This document shows, piece by piece, positions 34,393 through 47,160 of a DNA stretch of 64,000 nucleotides; the stretch's first letter is position 1; each line of letters starts with the position of its first letter. Location of the stretch: positions 99,737 through 163,736 of the forward strand of contig PJRA01000143.1 of the NCBI GenBank assembly GCA_016987375.1. Direction: 5' to 3'. The notes under the pieces were generated by a model. That model worked only from the letters and a program-made list of their open reading frames with translations, was not told where the DNA came from and made no database searches. This DNA comes from Brachionus koreanus (lineage: Eukaryota; Rotifera; Eurotatoria; Ploima; Brachionidae). Position numbers and translations under genes: made by a program.

Positions 34393-37300
34393 TTATTTCC
34401 TTATTTCTAGAATAGCCATTGTTCCACTAGCTGGATTAATTGTTGCATGTTGTACACCTTCGAAACTTTGATTTGGATCAAGTTTAAAATCAAAATTTTG
34501 CACAAATTTGGCTAGACATATTTTTCCTTCAATCTTGAAACGATTTTTTAATGAATTTCTTTTAAATTGAAAAAAAAAATTTACCTTACAATAGAAAAAT
34601 TTTGACCAATGCAATTTCGTGGTCCTAAACTAAATGGAAAATAAGTATAATTTTTAATCTTTCCTTCATTGTTGTAAAATCTTTCAGGATCAAATTTTTT
34701 CGGATTCGGAAAAAACTCATCCATTCGACCACTTACATAAGAAGACACCTTTTTTATTTTAAATTTTATTTTGTTATCAATTTGAAAAATAATAATTTTT
34801 TCAAATACTTGAATTTCACTTCCTACTGGTATATCAAAATCATAGATCTTGATAGGAACAGCTGATTGTCTGTTGATCAAAGGGGTAATGGACCATTTAC
34901 GAAGAGTCTCTTTTATAACACTTTCAAGATATTTTAATTTATTTAAATCTTCAGTTGTTATATGTTGCTTTGATCCAATAGTAGAGTCTACTTCTTCTTT
35001 TAGTCTTTATTTTTATTATTTAAAAATTAGCCATTAAGTAAAAATAATAAAAAAACGTTTTAAGAACGTCCGGATTTTGTCCGAGTTCAAGGAGAGAAAA
35101 AGCCAGCATATTTGACGTTGTCTCTTGTCCTTATAAGTTTGAATAAGATTCTTATTATCATCTAAGAACAAGATTTATTTTTATTACCTGCTACAAAAAA
35201 TGTCAAAAAGTCATCCACCAAATCTTCTATATCTATGTTGTCCTCTTCTTAAAAATCAAAAATTTAATAAAAAAGCCTTCTGTCCTTTCTGTAATGGATG
35301 GGTTATATTAAACACATTAAAATCTTGCCAAGAACTTGTGAAAATTATGCCAAAGACTGGAAAATCGAATTTAATGCCTCTAAATCAACATCAATCCAAA
35401 CCGAAAAAAAAAGTACAACTTCTAAAACAGAATTTAAATTAAATGGCTCTATCATTCCAAAAGTACAAGGTTTGATTTATCTTGGCCTAACTATTGGAAA
35501 TCAAAAATCAATAAAGGATTTCGTGAAAAATAAGATAAAAAAAGTTGAATAGAGTTTTTACTCTCTTAATAGTGTTGGGTGCAAACCAAAATTAATGAGC
35601 CCAGAAACTATACCTTTCTTATATTATTATTCTAATAAAACGATTTATTGGACTCAGTAAATTTACAAAAACAAAACCTTTGAACAAAGCACTAAAATTG
35701 GAGTCAATTAGACAAATTTATTATAAGCACAAAATATTCTTTTTCAAACAAATTTTTAATAACCAATTGTGTAAAAACTTTTTTGAACACTTAAGGATAA
35801 GATTATGAGATATTTGATTGAGAGAATACTTCTTTTATTAAACAGTTATCAAAAGTAGAAGATCTGGCTCAAATAAATTGTACTGAATACGATTAAGCAT
35901 TCAGTGTTCTTTTTTGATTGAATGGTGTCTCGAATGTAGCAACTCTGGACTAACGGACAAATTAATTTTTCAATCCGATTTACTAGCATTCTTTACATTT
36001 ACATGAATAAAGGACATTATTTTTAAATTTTTTTTTGTTTATTGTTTTTGGTTTTTTGATCTCCTAGTGGCTCATATTTTAAACCCTTGTTTTTCAATTC
36101 CAACTTTTACATTACTTATGACTTATACTTTTATTGTTTATTTGGCTTTGAATTGTAATAGAATGGAATATGATTGATTTATTGAAGCCATTTTTTGTCT
36201 CAATGTAAAATCATGGAAAAAGGCTAAATGGAGACAAACAATGTTCAGTGACGAAATGGTCATTGAAGGAGAAAATAGAAAAAATCGAATTCAGATAAGA
36301 AGAATGTCATCAGACAAGTTAAATGAAAATTGCATTAGTAAACCAACAAAACAAAGAAGTGGTTCTATTGGAATATGGTGCTTTATGAGCTACTTTTTAA
36401 TAGAATATCTAGGAGTTTTTTCTATATTTGACGGAAGACTTAACTATGACTGATATGTTAATATTTTATGAAATAAATCACTTCCATTGATGAATTTGTT
36501 GAAAAAAGAAGAGGCCTTCCTATTTCAGCAAGACAATGCCCCTTGTAATCATGCCAAAATAGTCAAGAAAAGGCTCCAAGAGCTGAATATTGAAGTTTTA
36601 TCTTGGCCTACAAACAGTTCAGACTTGAATTGCATTGAAAATTTATGGAGCTGAAAGATCGTTAAATGAGTTGAAAGAAATTTTCTCAACTATTGTGAAA
36701 CTTTAGATCAAATTTCACTTGTCAAAAATGATCATAACATTTTAAATGCGAAATAAAATTTAAATGCATCTTTAGAAACTCCAGAATAAAATTTAAACAA
36801 TCCTTTTTCAACAGTTCAAAAATAAAGCTTTGAAATGTGACAAAAACTCAAAAATCTGCGATGATATTTAATTATGCACTTTAAAAGTTTTGATCATTTT
36901 TGAAAAATAAAATTTGGATTGATCTAATTGAATAAATAATTTAGCCAGCAAAAAACGGATTCAATATATCAATCCTATCCCATTCTAATACAATTCAAAC
37001 CCAAATAAACAATAAATGTATACGTAGTTTCTTAACTTTTTCACAATACTGTTTTATTACTTAGTTGTTCTAAAAGCTGTCAAATTTATTTAATTGGGGT
37101 TAAGAATTGTTAGCTTATTGCTCAAAAATTTAATTTAAAATTATTTATTTTTTTTCAAAGTAATAATATTACAATTATTTAGTTTATTGTCTTTTTTTTT
37201 ATTTAGTCAATATTAACAAAAGATAGCAATATTAAAAACCAATAATTACACCCACTTATTTCCCAGTTATTTTTATTAAAGTCAATAATTTTAATTTTTT

Positions 37301-39099
37301 TGCTCAATTCAAATATGTGATCAAAATCCTTCTTTATTGTGACAAAAAAATTAGAATATTTACCGATTTTTTTTAAATAGATTGTAAAATGATTCGTGTT
37401 ACACTTAATCTAATTTTGAACAGTACAAACAAAAATTTTGACTGTAAAATAGTTGTTTTGAGTCTTTTTAAAAATTTTTAATGTTAAGCTAATTTTTTGA
37501 AACAAAATAAAGTAGAAAAAAATTTAACATGCTTAATTAAATTAACTTTTTTATTAGAAATAAAATAAAAATATTGACAATAGAATAAATTTTAAAGAAT
37601 AAACAGCCTAATTCTTTCTAAAAATTGTTTTTCTATAAAGGAAACTTTTTATCTAAAGAAAATCTAGAATTCTTAAATAAATTCCACAAAAGGAAACAAA
37701 ATTTTTCTTGAGTTTTCCATATTTTATTAATTTTTAACTAAAAATAGAAAAATTTTTTATTTTTTAGTTCTATCTAGACTTGTGCAAAAGTCAAAATAAA
37801 AAGCTTTTTTAAAGTCTTTTGAAAGTCAAGTCAGAGACTTGAGTTAAAGAAAATTTAAGAAAAAATTTTATCTTGGCAATTTAGCGCTTCCAATTTTTGA
37901 AAAAAAAATCTGAACATGACAAAAATTAAAATAATCAGATTAATATTTTTGAAAAATTTTTAATTAAAAATTTCTTACTACTATTTTTGACCATTAGAGT
38001 AATTAAGTCATCTTTAACATAGCTGCCATCCTGAAGGGCTTTGATTCGATTGTTTATCTGAGTTCGTCCCAAATTTCTCAAGTCATTCAAAAGCTCTTTG
38101 TACCTGCGTATATAGCCCCATTCAAATGGATTGTACTTTTTTATTTAAAATTAGCTTAAATTCAATTATTAATTTAAAAGAAGCTTGTTTTACTTTTATA
38201 GTTGGATTGAACAAAAGACGGTTAAGGCCTCTTAAACTTTCGAAAACAAATTTTTTTAAATTGTTCTCTTTTGTTATGCTATCATTTTGCATTCCGAAAC
38301 AAGCCTTAAAATACAAACATTGAGAAAAAAATTTAATTATTGATAAATAAATCTACTGCAGCAATGACATCAAGGGTTAAATTATTCAGCTCATCTAACA
38401 TTCTAATTGTAGTTTTGCCATCAGCCAAATTTCTCAACTTATTCATTAGAACATCACTTTTGGCATTGAACTCGTCCATAAAACTATTCAAAGCTCTATG
38501 AAAAAAAATTAAATAAAAAAAAAATTTATGCAATCTTATTTCAATATTAACTGTCTAGAAAATGCAGGATTCATAATGTGTCTACGATGTCTGTGTCTAA
38601 CATTGTCCAAACTAGTAACCAAGCTAGTTCCCATGTATCTTGATCCGTATGGAAATCCAAGCACTGCGTATATGTCAGGATGTTTTGGGAAATTTTTGTC
38701 AATATACATCTCTTTAATAGCTTCTGGACTTATGGTAAAAATGCTGACTTTGTCTAATATTTGGTATTTGAAGCAAGGACCGTATTCTTTGACCCAGTCT
38801 GTTAGAATATCCGGAACCATTTTGTGCTTGACAAGCTTTAGTAGCTCTGGAATATTACCCAAATAAAAACCTAATAAGCCGTTAGTTTTAGGTCCTGGAA
38901 TGTGACGGTATTTTTGTCTTAATTGATGAATTTTGTATGTTTTGTACATGAAAAACATTATTACCGTACATGTTACTAGTTTAATAATTTCCGAAGAAAG
39001 CACTTTACTCGATATGTTCAAAGAAGTAAATCTATAGCTGATAAAGGCTAAACTTGCAAATATTATAAAGGTTCCAGCTGTTACTTTAGTTTCAAACAT
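34393..39099 (-). CDS. Cytochrome P450, CYP46A1-like, 9 exons (524 aa)
   Basis: Microsomal haem-thiolate monooxygenase. Closest remembered relative is cholesterol 24-hydroxylase (CYP46), so a sterol or lipid substrate is plausible but inferred. Exons on the minus strand: 39099-38552, 38495-38357, 38304-38194, 38135-37979, 35247-35188, 35129-35058, 34996-34809, 34748-34590, 34533-34393; every junction is GT-AG and frame closes. The N-terminal membrane anchor lies in the first ~60 residues, followed by a proline hinge (HIPGPKTNGLLGFYLGNIPE). The C-helix region has RHRHRRHIMNPAFSRQ. The I-helix is AGQETTSN (about 338-345), the K-helix ETLR (392-395), and the haem loop PFSLGPRNCIGQNF with Cys about 471. 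Intron 4 (2.7 kb) is loaded with transposon remnants. All key P450 residues are present. The I-helix has Gln where CYP46 usually has His (AGxET). Confidence 0.85.
35290..35990 (+). mobile_element. Non-LTR retrotransposon RT fragment in P450 intron 4
   Basis: Plus strand, antisense to the host gene. Reads KDWKIEFNASKSTSIQTEK ('WxLxFNxxKS'), then GLIYLGLTIGNQKSIKDFV ('YLGxxLGxxxxI'), then SFYSLNSVGCKPKLMSPETI. This is the thumb-side portion of a non-LTR RT, with stops after about 85 codons. It appears distinct from the element at 16980-18487. Confidence 0.65.
36150..36740 (+). mobile_element. Tc1/mariner transposase DDE-domain remnant in P450 intron 4
   Basis: Reads KKAKWRQTMFSDEM ('VxFSDE' with the first catalytic Asp), GSIGIWCFMS, then FLFQQDNAPCNHA ('fxQDNAPxHxa' with the second Asp), then LSWPTNSSDLNCIENLWS ('LxWPxxSPDLNPIExxW' with the last acidic residue). 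Several in-frame stops; inactive. Confidence 0.8.
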
Positions 39100-40923
39100 T
39101 TTAGAAAATATTAATTTATTCTATTTTTTTGAATATTTTTATGCTTAAATAATGAAGTCTAGCAAGATTAAAAAAAAGTGGTGTGAGATTTTTTTTGAAA
39201 AAATATATCTATAAATATGTGATAACGTTAAATTATCAAATTATAATTTTGATGTTTTCTTTTTTTGTTTATTAGATAAAACTAGCTTTAAAAAGAAGCT
39301 AGCCTTTAAATCAAAGATAATTTAAAGAATTGTTATAAAATCATCTGAAATTTAAAAATTGTTCGAAAAATTGTCTAAAAAATTATTAATGTTTTTTTTT
39401 TATCATGATTTCCTTATTTGAAATTTTTTTCAAAAATTTCTAGATTCTTTTAAATTTTATTTCATATTTTTATCTCTATCAATTTAATGGAACATTTTGA
39501 TGTTAATGCAAGATTAACGACTGTTTTGGGTCTAGTACCAATTGTTTTCGAAACATGGGACTAGTTTCATTTTTCATTTCTTAGAGAACACAAAGACTTG
39601 AAGAGGTAAACAGAAAAGAGGCAATATTTTTGTTTACAGGAATCGAATAGTTAGACTGCTAATTACTCCTACTTCGAAAATAATTACTTACTGTTGAAAT
39701 TTAAATAAATAATAAAAAATAAAAAAATTAATTAAAAAATTTGAAATTAATTAACTTTTGCTTATACTAATGGGAAATTTTGTTATGCTAATAAAATCTA
39801 TTGATGCAATAGGTTAATATTAGACAAAAAAATTAATTTTTATTAATTAATTTTAGACCTTTTTATTAAAAAATGAAACTTAAAACAGAGATAGTGACTC
39901 AGCAAATTCGTGATGACTGAGTCAGAGTCAGTCCATTTTCTTGTGGTGACTTACGAGTCCGAGTCTGAGTCATGTATGACTTGAGTCAAATTTGCAATTC
40001 CCTACCTCTGACTTAAACATTTAAAAAAAAAAATTTTATTTATTTTCCGAAAAAATATTTAATTTGTCTAAGAGAGTAATTTTGAAATTTTGATTAATAA
40101 TCAGCCAGGCATTCTCTAATTAAAGTAATGATTGATCAAATACTAGGTCTACTTGTACTAGTAGTTTTTATTTTAAAAATTATCTTCAATCTCTAAATAT
40201 TTTAAAAATAATTATTTTTTAAAGATAATTTTTGAGCATGATCAATTCAAATCAAATTTATTTATTAACTTCAATTTGCGACAAAAGAAGACTTGAGAAA
40301 CTAAATGACTGTTATTATTTTTTAAATAATAAAATTATATTATTGAAATTAATTTTTAAATTATAAAAAAAAACTGATTTAAAAGGGCTCTTTTATTTCT
40401 AATTATTATCAGTAATTTTAACAATTCTAGTTATAAATCTTAGCAATAATGTAACATTTTGAATCCATAAAAATTTACTAAACATTGATTGAGGTCCACT
40501 AAGCACATTCAAATTTATAAAATCATGTATAATTTTCATGTATATTTATTTTTTTTCAAAATTCAAATCTTGGACTTTTCTTTAGTTTCTGTAATATTTT
40601 TCTCTTCACTTGATTCGAATGATAGAATAAATATGATTAAAAATTTAAATTTTTGAAGAAAAAATTTTCAAAGCAAATGATTTTTAATTAAAAAAATTGC
40701 ATCTATACAATCGAGGAAGCTTATTTAGACTTTTTTGATGGATTAATAAATAAAAAAAAATTACTTTGCATTAAAAATTCTTTATTGGAATCCAAAATAA
40801 TAACAAAAATAGTGGTTTATACACAATCGGCCATTTTAATGGACTTGACACATTTTTTCCCCATTATTTTGGTAATGTTATTTTAGAAGGATATTTTTTT
40901 TAATTTTATTTGTTTAATCTGAA
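39100..40923. other. Intergenic upstream of the P450, with GAGTC-rich patch
   Basis: Contains the P450 promoter region at its left end. At about 39893-40010 there is a cluster of TGACTC/GAGTC words (such as ACTGAGTCAGAGTCAGTCC and CGAGTCCGAGTCTGAGTC). Its reverse complement begins GGGAATTGCAAATTTGACTC, a style seen at ends of some hAT elements; I could not find the other end. Otherwise nothing. Confidence 0.45.
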
Positions 40924-40975
40924 TCGAGCTAATGCTCCTTCAGAATATAAAAATAAAATTTAATTTAAAAATTTT
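40924..40975 (+). repeat. Hairpin/A-rich repeat family C
   Basis: ATCGAGCTAATGCTCCTTCA followed by an A-rich tail. GAGC and GCTC form a 4-bp stem with a TAAT loop. Confidence 0.65.
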
Positions 40976-43300
40976 TTTTTTTCTTTTAATTACAACAATA
41001 AAAATTCATTTTTCTTTACTTTTTGTGTAATTTTATTAAATATATATTTTTTTATTCAAATGATATCTGAGAGATCAGAAAAAAAAGAAGAAATAGTAAG
41101 GTACCAATTAAATAATGGAGAAACTGATGGTAAGTTTATTGAAGGCTTCTTCGTGCATAATATTGAAGGAGGTATTTTAGCTTCAGAATATATCGAACTA
41201 CTGATTTTTGAATAACTTGTATTTAGTTGATGTTAATTTCTGAGAATGAATTTAAACAAGGAAAAGATTAATCAAAGATTGATCCTATTAGAGTTTTGTA
41301 AAGATTACTTACAAAACTATGACATATGAAGTTGGAGAGTAGGTTTAGAAGCACAATTTGTTCTAAATTTAGAGATATGTAAGAATTAATCATAAAGTGT
41401 GAGAAAAGTTTGATATATATTTTTTTTATTTATTTCAGTTAACGCCTAAGGCGATGTAAAAAAAAAAATTTAAAAATTTCAATTTTAAATTTTAGGAAGT
41501 TTTTAGTTATTTTTAGTTATTAGGATAGGAAGTTTATTGATTATAAATATTTTTAAGAGTTAATTAGATTTTTTTATTCCGAGTGTGATATATCAAATTA
41601 TAATAGATAAAAAACTCAACAAATTAGTGTTTTTAATTTTTTTCAAACTCAATAAATAAACAATTTTAGCTAAATAAAATAATTAATTTCTAAACTTTTG
41701 CAATATACACTGTATTTTGTTAGTCAAACTCAATTGTAAACGCTGTTTTTTTAAGTCAAAAATATCAGACAAAATTATTAAAAATTCTTAAATTGACAAA
41801 CAAGATAAAATACCTAGAGAAATGATTAATTAAAATAAAGTAAACCTTGAGAAATTTCATCTTGTTAGAAATTGTGTTTTTAATTAAATATCAACTTCTA
41901 AATGACAAACGAAATAGAAATTAAGATTTAAAATAGCATAGAGACATATAAGCTAAAATTTGTTTCCTAGAGCTGTGTTTAATTTAATAAAATTTAATTT
42001 AATAAAATGACAGAAAAAGATCTTTCAGAAAATAAAGACTAGTTTTTTTGTCAAATAAAATTTTTATGTGTGCTAATAGAGCATTTAGGACATAAATAAA
42101 ATCTAAAAATAAATTATCGTCTTAGACTCGTGAATTTTGCTTTTAGGCTAAACTATCAAATAAAATCTAAGTAGAAAAAAAAGTTAAGTACTGACTTTTT
42201 AATATTTTTATTTTCTTTACTTAAATTTAAAATAAAAAACGAAAAGCTAATAAAGTACTCAAAATTTTAAGACGCCTGAATTTTTTGGCTCTTAATAATA
42301 AGAAGTATTTAATAAAATTTTGGCTCATTCAAACAAATTAAAAGCTTTGAATATTTTTCCTTTTTTAATTTAGCAAAACTAAATAAAATTTCCGTATATT
42401 AGAACTTGAGAAATAATAATTGAAAATTTTCAATCGATTTTATAAAATTTAGGCTTAAAGATACAAGAATCAAAATAAGCTTAATAGTATTCAAATATAT
42501 AAAGTTTGTAAAATTTCAATCAATTTTTATACAATATTTTTTTTTCTCAATTGATAAAAGATTTCAAAAATTTTAAATTAGTCTAACAGTAAGGTTTAAA
42601 AATATTTTATTTCTCAAAGACATAAAAAATAGATTTTTTTTTAAATTTAGTTTCTCTATTTAATTTCCATTTAGACGATACTTAGAAAAACTATTGTTTT
42701 GTTAAGTCACGGTAAAGTACCTTAATGCACTTCAATTTCACTTCAATTACAATTGTGATTTAGAAAATATAGATGCAGGCATAAACACGCACTTTTGAAT
42801 ATTTCGTGACTTGACTTGGATTTTAAAAGTAGCAGCAAAAGCTATGATGTCATTTTTTTTCTAAATAAAGCTCATAAAATAATGCAACATTAAAAGTTTA
42901 GAAAAAATGTTTAATATTTTTATTTAAATATTAAAATGTAAAGCAGTATTTGAGATCATGGTATAGCTTGATTAAATTTAAGCACATAAGGAAAAAAAAT
43001 GGATCTTTTATGAGATTACTAAAAAATATCAAACAAACACATCTGAAGAATCATTTCATCATCATTCATAGTTAGGCTAGATTTTTTTGAAGTTTAAATC
43101 AGAATACTATCATAAAATTTTCCTTGTTTCTCGTCATTTGTTACTAATTATTGACGAACTAATCTAATTTAGATATAATGAATTTTAGAACAAGAAGCAA
43201 AGCAAAAATTTTATAATTGAAGTTATTCTAAATTTCCATCACTCTTAATCCTTTTTTTGTAAACAAACTGGGACAAAAAAAGGTAAAGCAGGAAGACTAA
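40976..43300. other. Gene-poor AT-rich region
   Basis: Only a 51-codon open frame at 41060-41215 (MISERSEKKEEIVRYQ and on) stands out, without domain or splice context. AACGCCTAAGGCGATGTAAA followed by an A-run (about 41440-41470) resembles 53217-53260. No gene called. Confidence 0.4.
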
Positions 43301-43309
43301 CATAGTCCC

Positions 43310-44090
43310 GCTATAGTAGACTTTCCATTTGTTTCCAATAGACGAACGTTTTCTTGAGCATACCAAGCATGTTGCTATCTTTTTTTAACGCAGCTGTCAA
43401 TTTGATCATTCCACTTGAGTTTCTTAATCACCATTACACCAAGATCACGCTCACTAGTTGTCTCAGCTAATTCAACTCTAAAATCATCTGCATTTAACAT
43501 TGAGATTTTTTGTCTAGCAATCTTTTAATTGCGGATATACATTACTTTACATTTGGATTCATTTCATACTCCAAAGTTTCGACTATTCAAGCATCTTGTC
43601 AATGTCATATTGAATTAGAATTTGATCACTTATATTTCTAATGACACTAACCAATTTGCAAACAACTTGCAAAAGTGATTTAGTAACTCTGGTAAATCAT
43701 TTATGAAGATCAGGAATAGCTACGGGCCAAGTACTGAACCTTGGGAATCTCACTTAGCACATCAACCCAATCAGATTCATACTGTCCTATTATTACTCTC
43801 TGTTTCCAACCTTTAGAAAATTTTCGAGCCTTGCCAAAAGCTTACCGGTAAATCCATAACTCTTTAATTTGATCTTTAGTAGCTAAATCTAAAAATACTA
43901 CCACAGCACTAAATCTTCAATTCAAGGCCTCAGTAATGATATCTTAACTTTCTAGCAAGTTGGTTATCATTTTGATGAGCAGAAAATAATTTGTCTTCCG
44001 ATAAATACATTACCATTTCATCTCTTATAGCTTCTCCATTATTTTTATTGATATCGATAAAAGCGATAGCGTCATCACTATTTTAAGAAA
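43310..44090 (-). mobile_element. Degenerate CR1/L2-like non-LTR RT
   Basis: Minus strand. An upstream frame has DKLFSAHQND, then QYLA-type remnants, then VLGP-stop-LFLIFINDLPELL, matching the RT block 'GSVLGPLLFLIFINDLP'. Further on comes NESKCKVMYI ('NxxKCxVM'), then TTSERDLGVMVIKKLKWNDQ ('xERDLGVxVxxxLKW'). Several stops; inactive. Confidence 0.75.
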
Positions 44091-44381
44091 AAAACTAAAG
44101 TAATTAATTAAGCCTCACAATATTTTATATTGTCAAAAAATAAAATAAAAATCAACTAATTTTTTTGGATTCTTAGAATGGCAGTCTCGTTTTTTGTTTA
44201 AAACAGTAGTTGTAGTGATTAAGTTGAGGCTGATCACAAATGCTCCTTTCCCAGCAGTTTAGATCTAAATGAATTGTGTCGATGTTGATTAAAAAATTAA
44301 AAAATGGTGATTTATGCTGAATTACTTTTAGGCAGTCTTTCCTTTAACCCTTGATTCTTGAAAATATTGAAAACTTTGCTA

Positions 44382-44430
44382 CCGAGCTAATGCTCTTTCA
44401 GACTAAAAAAAATAAAAATTTATAATCAAA
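44382..44430 (+). repeat. Hairpin/A-rich repeat family C
   Basis: CCGAGCTAATGCTCTTTCAG followed by an A-rich tail; same stem as at 40924. Confidence 0.6.
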
Positions 44431-46644
44431 ATAAAATTAAATAAAAATAAAATGTAGTAAGTATAATTTAAAAAGGAAACATGACAACATAATTATTTAA
44501 TAGTCATTTCAAGTTTTTATAAGTAGTTTTTTGTATAATAAACACTTTTAAAGTTACTCAATGATAAGAGTTGTTTGATAAATTTTAATTATTTAACTGT
44601 TGCGTTCATTTTCAAAATTAAAATTTTATGTTAGTCTGATTTATCGTACTAAGACCGTACTATTATACAGTAAATGAATAAAATTAGTAGAAAGATTTAT
44701 TGATTCAGTTTCATAAATATTAACTTAGTCCGAGGCCCAAATAATAAAAAATGATTGTATTGAATAAAATATTGTTCATGCCTCTAAATTAAAATTTTTA
44801 CATTTTAATTTTTTTATATTCAATATTTCAAAAAAATTTTTATTTTCCGTTTTCAAGATTAAATATTTTAAACAAATTTCTAAAATAATTGCATAAAAAT
44901 ATATAAAGCTCAAAGGACGGGCTATTTTTTGTCAAAAAATTTGTTTAAAATGTTACATCAGTTCCATAAAAGTCTGTAACATGAAAAAGACTAATTTTTA
45001 AAAGACCATTAACAAAACTTTGAAATAAATATTAAAGCATGTATATATGATTGATGATTAATTGATTAATTAAATTTGAATTTTTGAAAAATCATCAAAA
45101 TGACACCGCGGGTCCTTTGAGTAATAAATATGTAAAATTATTTAAATATTGGTGAACAGTGTAATTAAAATGAAATAGTCCTCTTCAGCTCGGCACTGCC
45201 CAATAAGTGTGATGGGCTAGGAAACTCTGCATGTTTCTTCTAAAAAATGCTCCTCTAAACAAATATCTAAATAGATCTTGGAAAGAAAGTCAAAAAAATG
45301 CTTTAAAGACTTTATTTGATTTAAATAAGTTGTTTGGACTGCCTTTTTGATCATTATGATTCACTTCACTTCCATTTTCTTTATTCCATCAAACCTTTAT
45401 TCCATTATTTAAAAGATGTATCTTTAAAACTAGCTAAAAATAATTTAGAACTGTATCTTATTTGGAAATTTAAATTAAATCAGTCTAATTTAATTATTTT
45501 TATAATTAAATCAATAAAACGAATATGCTTTATCAAATTCATAGAGTATTGACAGGTTGTGATAATATCTTTGCATATCAGTTTAAGCAAATTTTTAAAT
45601 CAATAAATTTAGATTTTTTAATATAAACCGATTTAAAGTGCTTAATTATTTTATTAGTTCAATCTAGACTGAGTGTTTGATTTTCATATTGAATTTTGCT
45701 AATTTGGCAAACGTTTAAAAAGCTCAGAAAACTTCCCTGCATTAATTGACTGCTGGCATAAGCAACCTTTTACTGATTTGGCATTTTTAAATAAAATTTT
45801 GACGCAATAAGTTTTCAAGAGCTTAAGCACATACAATCTAAAGCATGTGTTTAATTCTGACGCCTATGAAAATATAAAATATTTTAATTGTTTCTTTAAA
45901 AAACAATTCAAATAAAGAGAAAATTTTTATGTCATCCGCATTAAGTTTTTTTGTTTTGTTTGGATTAATGTTTTATTTTTGAAACAATTAACAATAAATT
46001 TATTTAATTTTTGAGATTACATTTAAGTTTAAAAACTTTTATTGATTTCTTCTATTCTTTGATTTTAAATTAAAGTAAATGTTCTTAAGTAAGAACAGAT
46101 TAGACTGTTTTAAATCAAGAAATTTTATATGTTTTTTTTTTCTAATTCTTGCGTTTACTTTGCTCTTTGGCGAAAATCTAAAGGATACAAGAGGAAAATT
46201 AAGAAACTAATCTAAGTGTAATTATGACTTAACATTTCAAAAGAAATTTCATTAAATTATACTTCCGTTTAAGATTCAATTCTTCCTTTTAATTATTTTC
46301 AGAATAGATGTAAATTTTATTTAAGTAAAATAACCAGTTTTTTATTTGATATTTTTTCGAATAAATTTTTCTGCAAACTTAAGATTTATGCATTAGTTTA
46401 AAATTATTAGATTTGAAATATTTTGGTTTGAAATTAATAAATAAATTTAAAAAAAAACTGTATTTTAAATTAATATTTTATTAGCAGGTTTTATTTTGAG
46501 TTAAACTAGCATCAGGTCTTACATGACTTGAATAAAGTAATTAAATGACCATCTGTGTTCGAAATTTAATACCATGAAAAACTAGACCATGTATTCTACT
46601 GTCTTTTGAGGCTGCCAAGCAAACTTATTATTTATTATTAATAA
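44431..46644. other. Gene-poor region
   Basis: A 72-codon open frame at 45334-45552 (HYDSLHFHFLYSIKPLF) and a slightly GC-richer patch at 45180-45240 hint at decayed coding sequence, but I cannot assign either. No gene called. Confidence 0.35.
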
Positions 46645-46720
46645 TATAGTTTGGGTTATAAGCCCTGGCAGGTTGGAATGGAACTTAGTCCTTCCTTTCA
46701 GTCAACTGTATTAAGTTATT
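46645..46720 (+). repeat. Hairpin repeat family B
   Basis: GGGTTATAAGCCCTGGCAGG then TTGGAATGGAACTTAGTCC and TTCCTTTCAGTCAACT, followed by a T-rich tract. Related to 49037-49115 and, inverted, 23341-23420. Confidence 0.75.
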
Positions 46721-46939
46721 TTTTTAAATTAAATTAACTCGAAAATTGTTTTTTTTTTTAAATTTAATTCCCACACATATTTTGAACAAAAATTTTGAAT
46801 CTTTTAATTTTTTATCATGCGACTAGTTTTATCATCCTAAGTCTTGTCAAGTAATCATATTTCCAAAGTTAAGCAATTACATTCACTGCTCTTGAGTGGT
46901 TTTAGTTTATTTTAGTTAATTTTCTTGTGCCATATCTAC

Positions 46940-47160
46940 AATAAAAAGCATTTTTTTGCATATATGCATTACACTGCATTTTCGATATTTAAATCCAAAG
47001 TCAACCACCACTCTGAAATATAACCTATACCTCTTTGAGGTAATAAGATTTTTTTGGTTACTTTTAATTAAATGTAAAACTTTAGTATCATCGGCATATT
47101 TCTCATATTTATCGAGTTGAGTTGAAATCCAATTATTCTAGTAAATTTATTAAACCGGAC
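46940..47160 (-). mobile_element. Short non-LTR RT fragment with YADD box
   Basis: The minus strand reads NKYEKYADDTKVLHLIKSNQ, containing the catalytic YADD, followed by KYRKCSVMHIC ('KCxVMH'). Adjacent blocks are missing or shifted. Inactive CR1/L2-like remnant. Confidence 0.7.

Noticed and set aside
35200..35442. 80-codon plus-strand open frame overlapping the P450 I-helix exon
   Set aside because: Its first half is the antisense shadow of a P450 exon; the real signal is the RT fragment in another frame.
41060..41215. 51-codon frame starting MISERSEKKEEIVRYQ
   Set aside because: Too short, no splice partner or domain, in a gene-poor region; could be an orphan exon but nothing supports it.
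45334..45552. 72-codon open frame
   Set aside because: No recognisable motif; neighbouring frames are closed and the region looks decayed.
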